From contig FOFK01000007.1 in NCBI GenBank assembly GCA_900110975.1, positions 62,001-126,000 on the forward strand: a stretch of DNA of 64,000 bases. Direction: 5' to 3'. Shown here piece after piece: positions 27,000 to 35,950 of the stretch (positions are counted from its first letter, which is position 1; the number at the start of each line of letters is the position of its first letter). Below the pieces are notes generated by a model. It did not search any database. It worked only from the letters and a program-made list of their open reading frames with translations, and was not told the DNA's origin. Position numbers and translations under genes: made by a program. Source of the stretch: Lachnospiraceae bacterium RM5. GTDB lineage: Bacteria > Bacillota > Clostridia > Lachnospirales > Lachnospiraceae.

Positions 27000-28952
27000 A
27001 TGAATATAATTACAGAGGATGACAGATATTTATTTGGACAGGGCAGACATTATGAAATTTATGAGAAACTTGGTTCTCATGTAATGGAGATTGATGGAGT
27101 TAAGGGAACTTACTTTGCTGTATGGGCTCCAAAGGCAAGAGCGGTAAGCGTTGTAGGTGATTTTAATGACTGGAACGGATACATTGATATAATGGAATGT
27201 CTTGGTACTTCAGGTATCTGGGAAAAATTTGTACCGGGAGTTTTTGAGGGACATATTTATAAATATGCAATAACAGGACAGGATGGTAATACACATTATA
27301 AAGCAGATCCATATGCATGCTCCTCTGAAATGCGTCCGGGAAATGCTTCTAAGATTGGAAATATTGAAGGATATGAGTGGGGCGACGATAAGTGGATTAA
27401 GGAAAAAAATAAAGAAGCAAAGAATATCGTAGATTCTGCAATGTCCATATATGAGGTTCATATTGGTTCGTGGAAAAAGGATTTCTCATACAGTATGGAT
27501 GGCTTTTGTGGATATAAACAGATAGCTCATGAACTTGGTGACTATGTAAAAGATATGGGATATACACATGTTGAACTTATGGGTATTTCTGAACATCCTT
27601 TAGATGAGTCATGGGGTTATCAGGTTACAGGATATTATTGTCCGACATCAAGATATGGAGATCCTAAGGATTTTATGTATCTTGTAGATCATTTACATAA
27701 ACTTGGAATTGGTGTAATTCTTGACTGGGTACCTGCTCATTTCCCTAAAGATGAGCACGGTCTTGCAATGTTTGATGGTGGCCCATTATATGAATATGCT
27801 GATTCGAGAAAAGGTGAGCAGAGAGACTGGGGAACAAAAGTATTTGATTATTCAAAGAATGAAGTATTTAACTTCCTCATTGCAAATGCTCTTTACTGGG
27901 TTGAGAAATTCCACATTGATGCTTTAAGAGTAGACGCTGTTGCATCCATGCTTTATCTTGATTATGGAAGAAGAGATGGAGAATGGGTTCCTAATCAGTA
28001 TGGTGGAAATGGAAATCTTGAAGCAATGGAATTCTTCAGACATCTTAATTCCATTATGGAAAAGAGAAATCCAAGAGCATACTTAATTGCTGAAGAGTCT
28101 ACTGCATGGCCTGATATTACAAAGAAGCCTGAAGATGGCGGACTTGGATTTAAATTTAAATGGAACATGGGCTGGATGCATGATTTTATAGATTATGTAC
28201 AATTAGATCCATATTTCAAGAAATTTAATCATAATAAGATGACATTTAATCTTACATATTGCTTTAGTGAAAATTTCATTCTTGTACTTTCACATGATGA
28301 AGTTGTTCATTTGAAGAAATCCATGTTTTATAAGATGCCTGGAGATCTTGAAACAAAAGCTGCAAATTTAAAAACATCATTTGCATATATGTTTGGTCAG
28401 CCTGGCAAGAAGTTATTATTCATGGGACAGGAATTTGGTCAGAGAGAAGAGTGGTCAGAAACAAGAAGTCTTGACTGGTATCTTTTAGATGATCCTATTC
28501 ATTCAAATATTAAGGATTATTTCAAAAAGCTATTACATCTCTATAAAGATAATCCGGTTTTATATGCTTATGAAACAAAGGCATATGATGGATTTACATG
28601 GATTAATCCTGATGATGGAGATAATTCAGTATTCAGTTTTATTAGAAAAGAGCCGGATACATATAATGGAAGTTTGGTATTTGTATGTAACTTTACACCA
28701 ATTGAAAGAAATGGATATGTAATAGGTGTTCCTAATCCGGGAGATTATGAAGTTGAACTTAGTTCAAATGACGTATATGGTGTTAACAGAGCTACTTATA
28801 AGGCTGAGAAGATGCCTGAAGGTGAAAAGATGCATGGTTTTGATTATAAGCTTGTGATTAACCTTTCAGGATATGAATCAATCATAATGAGAACACCAAC
28901 GGTTAAAATTAAAAAAGTTACAAAACGTACAGTTAAGAAAAAATCCAAATAA
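27000..28952 (+). CDS. glgB: 1,4-alpha-glucan branching enzyme
   Basis: The 650-residue cytoplasmic GH13 enzyme introduces alpha-1,6 branches into glycogen. An N-terminal CBM48-like domain (YFAVWAPKARAVSVVGDFNDW) is followed by the barrel with DWVPAHFPKD, nucleophile Asp in ALRVDAVASM, acid/base Glu in AEESTAWP and the transition-state Asp in SHDEVVH. The C-terminal 15 residues are strongly lysine-rich (KKVTKRTVKKKSK), an unusual tail. GAGGTG precedes the ATG. Other glycogen genes are not in this window, although pgi is found at 42530. A terminator hairpin follows. Confidence 0.96.
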   Translation: MNIITEDDRYLFGQGRHYEIYEKLGSHVMEIDGVKGTYFAVWAPKARAVSVVGDFNDWNGYIDIMECLGTSGIWEKFVPGVFEGHIYKYAITGQDGNTHYKADPYACSSEMRPGNASKIGNIEGYEWGDDKWIKEKNKEAKNIVDSAMSIYEVHIGSWKKDFSYSMDGFCGYKQIAHELGDYVKDMGYTHVELMGISEHPLDESWGYQVTGYYCPTSRYGDPKDFMYLVDHLHKLGIGVILDWVPAHFPKDEHGLAMFDGGPLYEYADSRKGEQRDWGTKVFDYSKNEVFNFLIANALYWVEKFHIDALRVDAVASMLYLDYGRRDGEWVPNQYGGNGNLEAMEFFRHLNSIMEKRNPRAYLIAEESTAWPDITKKPEDGGLGFKFKWNMGWMHDFIDYVQLDPYFKKFNHNKMTFNLTYCFSENFILVLSHDEVVHLKKSMFYKMPGDLETKAANLKTSFAYMFGQPGKKLLFMGQEFGQREEWSETRSLDWYLLDDPIHSNIKDYFKKLLHLYKDNPVLYAYETKAYDGFTWINPDDGDNSVFSFIRKEPDTYNGSLVFVCNFTPIERNGYVIGVPNPGDYEVELSSNDVYGVNRATYKAEKMPEGEKMHGFDYKLVINLSGYESIIMRTPTVKIKKVTKRTVKKKSK

Positions 28953-28959
28953 ACAATGA

Positions 28960-28988
28960 GGGACACTGAAATATGGTGTCCCCTTTTG
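28960..28988 (+). terminator. terminator of glgB
   Basis: GGGACAC (28960-28966) and GTGTCCC (28976-28982) form a 7-bp stem with a 9-base loop, followed by CTTTTG. The T tract is short, so termination may be leaky or helped by the structured element downstream. Confidence 0.75.
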
Positions 28989-29014
28989 TGCATAATCAAG
29001 ATATGTATATTTAA

Positions 29015-29200
29015 GTGTAAAACATACATGTGGCGTAGCCACATGTGTATTTACATAAAAACCGCTCTCGCAAGCTAGCTTGCAGAGGCGGTTTCTATGT
29101 AAATATATGTGTCACTTCGTGACATATATGTTTTACACACAATAAACATTATAGTGGCTATGCCACATGCATGTTTTGCAATTGATATATACCTAATTGC
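29015..29200. repeat. multi-branched palindromic intergenic element (29 kb)
   Basis: An outer stem GTGTAAAACATA (29015-29026) pairs perfectly with TATGTTTTACAC (29127-29138). It encloses three hairpins: CATGTGGC/GCCACATG (29027-29045), a long arm TTTACATA/TATGTAAA with inner AAACCGC/GCGGTTT and GCAAGC/GCTTGC (29050-29103), and GTCAC/GTGAC (29111-29123). Further out follow GTGGC/GCCAC (29154-29166) and GCAATT/AATTGC (29178-29200). It is not a tRNA. It lies between glgB and the EAL gene, both on the plus strand; function unknown. Confidence 0.85.
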
Positions 29201-29231
29201 ATTATAACCATATATCATGGAGAAATTACAA

Positions 29232-31364
29232 ATGGAAAATATAAGTAAAAAAGAATCGGTTATTAAAAGAGGAGAAAAGAAAGTTCTTGATTTTGTTGAC
29301 AATAGTAAGTCCATCAGCGCTATAAGAAGAGGTCTTATTTTAGCTATTCCTTTTTTGTTATTAGGTTCTGTATCCCTTATTCTTTTACAGATACCAGTTC
29401 CTGCTTACCAGAATTTTATTAAATGCTGGGGAGAGGGTGTATTACATACAATTTTTGATATGGGATATACGGGAACATATGGAATATTATCAATCATTAT
29501 ATCGTTTACGGTATCTATATCATATTTTCGATTAACTAATATAAAGCATAATTATTTATATATTGGTTCTATTACATCTGTAATTGCAACTTTGATATGT
29601 TTAGGGCTAAGATTAAGAAAAACAAGTATTGTTTCCTTTGGAACAAGCGGAGTTTTCGTAGCACTTATCATTACAATTATTGTATGTAAGGCATTTGTTG
29701 GTATTATACAAAATTTAAAAAATCCATTCAGACTTTATGCAGATGGACTTGATCTGGAATTTAATGATTCCCTTATCGCCATGATACCTGCAATAACAAT
29801 TATTATTGTAACCATATTTATTAATTATCTTATTGTTTTATTTTCAAGCTGTAATTCAATATATGAGATTATTAATAAGGGCTTTGAATACCTCTTTAGT
29901 GGTGTAAGAAATAATTTCATAGATGGATTCTTTTACGTTGTTGTGGAAGGATTACTTTCATTTATTGGTGTCCAGGGAAGAGATATATTAAATAATTTAT
30001 CAATTGGTGTATTTCAGAAAGATTACAGGGTCGCAGGAATACTCAGCCATCAGTTTTATCGTAACTTTGTAACTGTCGGCGGATATGGTGTTTTAATGTG
30101 TCTTCTTATTTCCATTGTTTTATTTGGAAAGAGAACTATAAATAAAAATCTTGCAAAATTGTCTATATTGCCATCGATTTTTAATGTTAATGAAGTGCTT
30201 TTGTATGGATTTCCTGTTATTTATAACATGTATCTTCTTGCACCTTTTATTCTTATGCCTGTGGTTTCATATACTCTTTCTTATGTTGCATTCAGGTATA
30301 AATTAGTGCCTCCTATTTGTAATGACGTATCATCTACCATGCCGGTTATTTTAAGTGGATATTTTTCTACAATGTCCATAAGAGGCGCGCTTCTCCAGGT
30401 TGTTATATTAATTGTTGGTGTTGTTATCTATGCACCATTTGTAATTATGTATGATTCCTCAAAGAGAAAAAGTGAGGCAATGAGGGTATTAGAACTTACT
30501 GATATCTTAAAGAAAGCTGAAGAAGAAAAGGAAGATATAAAGCTTTTAGAACTTCAGGGAACACCGGGTGCTCTTGCAAAATGTCTTGCTGCTGATATAA
30601 AAGATGCTATTGCCCATAAGGAAATCAAACTTTTCTATCAGTTACAGTATGATAATAATAAAGAGTGTATAGGTGCAGAAACACTTATGAGATATACTCA
30701 TCCTATTCATGGATTTTTATATCCTCCTCTTGTTATAAAACTTGCAGATGAATCAGGAGAACTTTCAAAACTTGAAAAAGCCATGTTTGTTCTTGCAGCA
30801 AAGGATTATGCAAGACTTAAAAAAGAAACTGAAAAATCTTATAAGATATCTGTAAATATAACCATTGCTACATTGTTTGAAGATGGATTTGTTAAATTCT
30901 TAGAAAATCTTAAAGAAGATTATTCTTTGGTTGACGGAGAAATATGTATCGAAGTAACAGAGCAGATGGCTATAAAATCAGATGCCAAGTTTGAAGAGAT
31001 TTTAAATAAAATAAAAGATCTTGGATATAAGATTGCTATTGATGATTTTTCAATGGGATCAACATCCATAAAATATTTACAATCAAATAAATTTGACATT
31101 GTAAAACTTGATGGTGCAATTGTAAAAGATATGATGTTTAATGACAGAAGCAAGGATATTATTTCATCAATCGTCTATCTTGCAAAATCCCTTGATTTTA
31201 AGGTTCTTGCCGAATTTGTTGAAAATGAAGAACAGATGATGGCATTAAAAGAAATCGGATGCGATTATTATCAGGGATATTACTTTAGCAAAGCTGTTAC
31301 CAGAGATGAATTTATTGGAAGAATATTACAGGAAGAGCGAGAGAATATAAAAAATGACAGGTAA
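29232..31364 (+). CDS. PTS EIIC-like membrane domain fused to EAL domain
   Basis: The 710-residue protein has an N-terminal region of about 410 residues with roughly nine or ten hydrophobic helices resembling PTS EIIC of the lactose/cellobiose family (SISAIRRGLILAIPFLLLGS, EVLLYGFPVIYNMYLLAPF). A short coiled linker leads to a C-terminal EAL domain (about residues 455-700), the c-di-GMP phosphodiesterase fold. The EAL signature reads AETLMRY, but the catalytic pattern otherwise looks preserved: SVNIT, EVTEQ, IAIDDFSMGS, VKLDG and AEFVENEEQ. No EIIB or EIIA domain is attached. I infer that a sugar or sugar-phosphate signal controls c-di-GMP breakdown. ATG 29232 has GGAG nine bases upstream. 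Confidence 0.87.
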   Translation: MENISKKESVIKRGEKKVLDFVDNSKSISAIRRGLILAIPFLLLGSVSLILLQIPVPAYQNFIKCWGEGVLHTIFDMGYTGTYGILSIIISFTVSISYFRLTNIKHNYLYIGSITSVIATLICLGLRLRKTSIVSFGTSGVFVALIITIIVCKAFVGIIQNLKNPFRLYADGLDLEFNDSLIAMIPAITIIIVTIFINYLIVLFSSCNSIYEIINKGFEYLFSGVRNNFIDGFFYVVVEGLLSFIGVQGRDILNNLSIGVFQKDYRVAGILSHQFYRNFVTVGGYGVLMCLLISIVLFGKRTINKNLAKLSILPSIFNVNEVLLYGFPVIYNMYLLAPFILMPVVSYTLSYVAFRYKLVPPICNDVSSTMPVILSGYFSTMSIRGALLQVVILIVGVVIYAPFVIMYDSSKRKSEAMRVLELTDILKKAEEEKEDIKLLELQGTPGALAKCLAADIKDAIAHKEIKLFYQLQYDNNKECIGAETLMRYTHPIHGFLYPPLVIKLADESGELSKLEKAMFVLAAKDYARLKKETEKSYKISVNITIATLFEDGFVKFLENLKEDYSLVDGEICIEVTEQMAIKSDAKFEEILNKIKDLGYKIAIDDFSMGSTSIKYLQSNKFDIVKLDGAIVKDMMFNDRSKDIISSIVYLAKSLDFKVLAEFVENEEQMMALKEIGCDYYQGYYFSKAVTRDEFIGRILQEERENIKNDR

Positions 31365-33837
31365 AGATATAAAAATAATTCATACTGCAGATATTCATCT
31401 AGGGTATGATTCTTATGAAGAAAATTATGATTTTGACAGAAAGCAGGAAATACAGGAAACTTTTCACCGTATTATTTCTGTAAGTATCAAAGAAAAGGTA
31501 GATCTTATTCTGATTGCAGGAGATTTATTTGATACTCCAAATCCACCATCAGAAGCGGTGGATTATGTTATAAGACAGTTTAGAAGGATTCCTGAGATTT
31601 TTGTTATAATTTCTCCTGGAAATCATGATTATTATACAGAAAATTCACCTTATGATGAAATTGGAAAATGTTCAAATGTACTTATATTTGACGGTGCCAT
31701 GGATTATTTTGAACTTGATATAAGAGGTCAGATTGTAAGGGTGTTTGGTGCTGCCTTTAATACCTCAAGATGTTATGATTCTCTTTTTAATCTTCCGTTG
31801 ATTAAAGAAAATACAAAAGAAAAAGATGTTATAAATATTGGTCTTTTACATGCATCTTTAGAGGGTAAGAGTACAAATTCAGGTTATGATCCAATAAAAC
31901 TTGAAGATATAAAAAATTCAAATCTTGATTATCTTGCTCTTGGTCATTTTCATAAGCCAACAAAGATAAAGCAGGCAGGTAATACCTATTATGGATACTC
32001 AGGATGTCCTGAAGCTATGAGTTTTAAGGATACGGGAAGAAGAGGAATTTATATTGGTGGTGTGTCAAAACATTATGCAGGCCTTAGATTTGTTGATATA
32101 GCAAAGAGAAAATATATAAAATATGAACTTGATTTAACAGATATTGATTTATCAAGGATTTCAGCTACTGAAGAAGATGCTCTGGTTCGTCTTTTATCCA
32201 GAAAATTAAAAGAAGATTATGGTGATGATTACGTTAATAATCTTTACCAGGTAGTATTAAGCGGAAAAGTAAAAAGCAGAATTAATATAGATGCAATTTA
32301 TAATAGTTTTATTGATGTAAAATTTTTAAAGATTGAAGATAAAACTACTCCTGTTGACAGCTCTATTCTTTCAATTGGAGAGAAAAAAGAAGAGGTCATA
32401 GAAAATAACAGATTTTATATTAAAAGTATTTTTATAAAAAATTTTGGCGGACTTGAAAATTTTCAGATGGAATTTGATAAAGGCTTTAATTTTATTTATG
32501 GAGATAACGAATTTGGAAAGACAACCATAATGGCATTTATAAGAATGATGTTTTATGGAAAAGGTTCAAAGTCCCAGGATTTATATAAAAATTACAGGAA
32601 AAAATATAAGCCGTTAAATGGTCATTTAATGGCTGGAAATATTAATTTTGTTATTAATGATAAAGAATACCTGGTTACCAAGGAATTTGGAAATACCAAG
32701 GGTGAAGATATCTGTGATGTCTATGATTTGCAGGAAGGAATAAAAAAGCCCTTTTCAAGTGATAAGGAAATTGGAGAATATTTTTTAAATATATCTGAAG
32801 AAGAATTTGAAAAGACTTTGTTTGTAGGAGAAAATACAGGATATATAACAGATAATGCCATTGAAGGATTATTTATAAAACTTGCAGATATGGAGCTTGA
32901 AAAATTAGGAATACATGGCAGGGCAAGTGATATAAATAAACTTGAAAAGGACCTTGAAAAGTTAAAATCAAAGCGTGGTAATAAAGGTAAGATTATTGAT
33001 AAGGCAGATGAAATTACAAAAAGCCAGGAAAAGATTTCTTATCTTAAAAAAGAATTTAAAGATGTTACAGGCTTTGATATGGACGAAGAAGAAGATATTG
33101 AAGATAAGATAAATGAAAAATACAATAAAAATAATCTTTTATATAACATCATGCGGATACTTACCATAGTTTCATTTGTTGTTACCATCTTTAGTTCACT
33201 GTTCTTATTTATAAAGAAAAGTGAAGATGTGGGAATGTATATGATTCTTGGCATTGTTGTTACTTTGATTTTTATGGTGCTTTCTTTCTACTTCAGGAAA
33301 GTCAGAAATGATTATCATGAATATGATTATGATGAAGAACTGGTGGAAAAAATTATATCAGAAATTGATAAACACAAAGATGGCATCGAGAGGATGAGAC
33401 AGGAAAGAGTCGGGATGATTGAGCGCTATAATGACATGGTTGCTGAATATAAGGAGCTTAAAAGTAATCTTTCCAATATTGAAAGAGATGTATTTAAACC
33501 AATAAGTGCAAGGGTGATTGACCTTGTGAATATGGTATGGGAACAGGAAGTTTTAGAAATAATTTTAGATGAAAACAGAAATTTATATTATAAAACTGCC
33601 GATGATGCAAACTTTAGAAGTATTAAATATTTAAGTACTTCTATGACAAGGCTTATGTATATCTGCGTAAGAATTGCCATTTGTGAAATGTTAAATGAAA
33701 AGGGCATCTGCCTGCCAATTCTTATTGATGATGAACTTAATGCTTTTGATGAAAATAATTTTAAGAGAACCATAAATTTATTTGAAGACCTTGATATGCA
33801 GGTAATATTATTCTCTTGTAGGAAAAAGGAGGTATAG
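31354..33837 (+). CDS. single-chain nuclease/ATPase (YhaO-YhaN / SbcD-SbcC-like fusion)
   Basis: Residues 1-340 or so form a calcineurin-like metallophosphoesterase with TADIHLGYDS, IAGDLFDTP, SPGNHDYY, LLHASLEG and GHFHKP, as in YhaO or SbcD/Mre11. Residues from about 350 are an SMC/Rad50-like ATPase: IKNFGGLENFQMEFD, Walker A YGDNEFGKTT, and at the C-terminus a signature-like LSTSMTRLMYICVRIAI and Walker B LPILIDDELNAFDE. The intervening coiled-coil is short and interrupted by two hydrophobic helices (about residues 595-648), so the protein may sit on the membrane. Such halves are usually separate proteins. It overlaps the EAL gene by 11 bases. A role in DNA end processing is inferred. Confidence 0.85.
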   Translation: MTGKDIKIIHTADIHLGYDSYEENYDFDRKQEIQETFHRIISVSIKEKVDLILIAGDLFDTPNPPSEAVDYVIRQFRRIPEIFVIISPGNHDYYTENSPYDEIGKCSNVLIFDGAMDYFELDIRGQIVRVFGAAFNTSRCYDSLFNLPLIKENTKEKDVINIGLLHASLEGKSTNSGYDPIKLEDIKNSNLDYLALGHFHKPTKIKQAGNTYYGYSGCPEAMSFKDTGRRGIYIGGVSKHYAGLRFVDIAKRKYIKYELDLTDIDLSRISATEEDALVRLLSRKLKEDYGDDYVNNLYQVVLSGKVKSRINIDAIYNSFIDVKFLKIEDKTTPVDSSILSIGEKKEEVIENNRFYIKSIFIKNFGGLENFQMEFDKGFNFIYGDNEFGKTTIMAFIRMMFYGKGSKSQDLYKNYRKKYKPLNGHLMAGNINFVINDKEYLVTKEFGNTKGEDICDVYDLQEGIKKPFSSDKEIGEYFLNISEEEFEKTLFVGENTGYITDNAIEGLFIKLADMELEKLGIHGRASDINKLEKDLEKLKSKRGNKGKIIDKADEITKSQEKISYLKKEFKDVTGFDMDEEEDIEDKINEKYNKNNLLYNIMRILTIVSFVVTIFSSLFLFIKKSEDVGMYMILGIVVTLIFMVLSFYFRKVRNDYHEYDYDEELVEKIISEIDKHKDGIERMRQERVGMIERYNDMVAEYKELKSNLSNIERDVFKPISARVIDLVNMVWEQEVLEIILDENRNLYYKTADDANFRSIKYLSTSMTRLMYICVRIAICEMLNEKGICLPILIDDELNAFDENNFKRTINLFEDLDMQVILFSCRKKEV

Positions 33838-33841
33838 GGAC

Positions 33842-35917
33842 GTGGGAGAACTTTATGATAAAATATTAGAATATACGGAATCAGATTTTTATCCGTTTCA
33901 TATGCCGGGGCATAAAAGAAATGTGCTTGATGTAGATAATCCATATTTCTATGATATTACAGAGATTGATGGCTTTGATAATCTTCATAATCCTCAGGGG
34001 ATTTTGAAAGATAAGATGGATGCGGCTAAAGAATTTTATGATTCTGACAAAACATTTTTCCTTGTTAATGGCTCAACATGCGGAATAATGGCTGCGATTT
34101 CTTCAGTTGTAAAAGAAAAGGAATCTGTTCTTGTTGCAAGAAACTGTCATAAATCAGTTTTTTCAGCAATATATATAAATAATTTAGATGTTCAATATGT
34201 GCTTCCTGATTATATTGAAAGATATGGAATTGATGGAGGTATTTCACCTTCAAAGGTGGAAATGATGCTTGATAAAAATCCTGAAATAAAGGCAGTTATC
34301 ATAACATCCCCTACTTATGAAGGAGTTGTATCAGATGTTGAAAAAATAGCAGAAATAGCACATAGCAGAAATGTTGTTTTAATTGTTGATGAAGCCCACG
34401 GTGCGCATTTTGGAATACATAAAGCATTTCCTAAATCAGCACTTTCCCAGGGAGCTGATATTGTTATACAGAGTCTTCATAAAACACTTCCTGCACTTAC
34501 ACAGACAGCAATTATGCATGTGAAAAGCAGGCTTGTTGATATAAAAAAATTAGAGGCGATGATTTCTGTCTTTGAAACTAGTTCTCCATCATATGTTCTT
34601 CTTGCAAGTATTGATGCATGTGTTTCTTCACTTATTGCAAATAAGGAGCTTATGTTTGAGGGACAGATAAAGATGATAAATACTTTCCTTGAATATGCTA
34701 ATTCACTTGAAAAAATAAAGCTTGTGGGAAAAGATATTGTTGGAAAAAATTCTGTTTTTGATTTTGATATAAGTAAACTTGTATTTTCTACAAAAGATAT
34801 AAATATGACAGGCGAAGATGTTTATGAGATACTAAGGGATAAACATCATTTGCAGCTTGAGATGGCAAGCGTTGATTATCTTATTGCCATGACTTCTCCT
34901 CTTGATAATGAGGATGGAATTATGCGTTTATTTACAGGAATTATGGATGTTGAGGGTATGGCGGTTTACGACAGAAACGGTGTAATTTACAGAGGCGTTA
35001 CAAGTCCTGAACTTATAGAACCTGAAAATGTAATAACAATCTATAATGCATTAAATGCAAAGAAAGAAACAATGGATTTAAATAATTCCATAGGATATAT
35101 TTCAGCTGAATATATATATGCTTTTCCACCTGGAATTCCTATAATTGCACCGGGTGAGATTGTAAAAAAAGAGCATATAGAGCTTATTAAAAGATATAAG
35201 GAATCCGGCTTGAATGTTATTGGCGGTTCAAAGGATGCATTAGAAAAGATAGAAATAGTTTCCCGTGAGGAAAAAATTACAAAGGAAAATAAAAGAGAAG
35301 AACTTAGCAATAAAATATTTATGATTATGGGTAAGAGCTCATCAGGAAAAGATACGATTTATAAAAAATTACTTGAAGAGCGTGCCTTGAATCTTAAAAC
35401 CATTACAGGTTATACAACAAGACCTATGCGTGATGGTGAAGAAAATGGAGTGCAGTATAATTTTGTAAATTATGAATTTATGAAAGAACTTGAAGATGCA
35501 GGAAAGATTCTTGAAAAGAGATGTTATAATACTGTTCATGGAGACTGGTATTATTTTACGGTTGATGATGGAAACATTAATTTATCCATGAATAATTATC
35601 TTATGATAGGAACACCTGATTCTTATAAGAGTATAAGAGATTATTTTGGTAAGGAAGTTGTTGTTCCAATCTTTGTAAATGTCAGTGATGATGACAGATT
35701 ATTAAGGGCTTTTGCAAGGGAAAAGAGTAGTGATAATCCTGATTATGCCGAGATGTGCAGAAGATTTTTAGGCGATGAAAAGGATTTTAGTGATAAGAAA
35801 TTAAGAGAGCTTGAGTTAAAAAAATATTATCAGAATGATGATTTTGCAAGATGTTTTGATGAGATTAAAAATGATATTTTAAAAACTATTATGATGATTG
35901 GCTCAAAAAGATCTTAA
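33842..35917 (+). CDS. Orn/Lys/Arg decarboxylase-like protein fused to guanylate kinase-like domain
   Basis: The 691-residue protein starts with a fold-type I PLP enzyme of the YaaO/basic amino acid decarboxylase group: FHMPGHKRN, IVDEAHGAHF (Asp183) and the PLP lysine in SLHKTLPAL (Lys214). From about residue 488 it continues into a nucleoside-monophosphate kinase of the guanylate kinase type: P-loop MGKSSSGKDT and TTRPMRDGEENGVQYNF, the GMP-binding signature. In Bacillus the equivalent locus has yaaO followed by a separate tmk; here the kinase is fused and guanylate-type. GTG 33842 has GGAGG upstream. It heads the holB-ricT-rsmI group. Which amine and which nucleotide are used is unknown. 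Confidence 0.88.
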   Translation: MGELYDKILEYTESDFYPFHMPGHKRNVLDVDNPYFYDITEIDGFDNLHNPQGILKDKMDAAKEFYDSDKTFFLVNGSTCGIMAAISSVVKEKESVLVARNCHKSVFSAIYINNLDVQYVLPDYIERYGIDGGISPSKVEMMLDKNPEIKAVIITSPTYEGVVSDVEKIAEIAHSRNVVLIVDEAHGAHFGIHKAFPKSALSQGADIVIQSLHKTLPALTQTAIMHVKSRLVDIKKLEAMISVFETSSPSYVLLASIDACVSSLIANKELMFEGQIKMINTFLEYANSLEKIKLVGKDIVGKNSVFDFDISKLVFSTKDINMTGEDVYEILRDKHHLQLEMASVDYLIAMTSPLDNEDGIMRLFTGIMDVEGMAVYDRNGVIYRGVTSPELIEPENVITIYNALNAKKETMDLNNSIGYISAEYIYAFPPGIPIIAPGEIVKKEHIELIKRYKESGLNVIGGSKDALEKIEIVSREEKITKENKREELSNKIFMIMGKSSSGKDTIYKKLLEERALNLKTITGYTTRPMRDGEENGVQYNFVNYEFMKELEDAGKILEKRCYNTVHGDWYYFTVDDGNINLSMNNYLMIGTPDSYKSIRDYFGKEVVVPIFVNVSDDDRLLRAFAREKSSDNPDYAEMCRRFLGDEKDFSDKKLRELELKKYYQNDDFARCFDEIKNDILKTIMMIGSKRS

Positions 35918-35950
35918 AAATTTGTTTGAATTTTGACATGAGGTGGCGTA

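Noticed and set aside
29015-29138. tRNA gene
   Set aside because: The three-arm layout suggests a cloverleaf, but arm lengths, anticodon arm, T-loop and acceptor end do not fit a tRNA. The same holds for 49400-49522.
33842-35917. Assembly artefact joining decarboxylase and kinase
   Set aside because: The frame is continuous, codon use is uniform across the junction and no internal start with a ribosome site is evident at the kinase domain, so a real fusion is the simpler reading.
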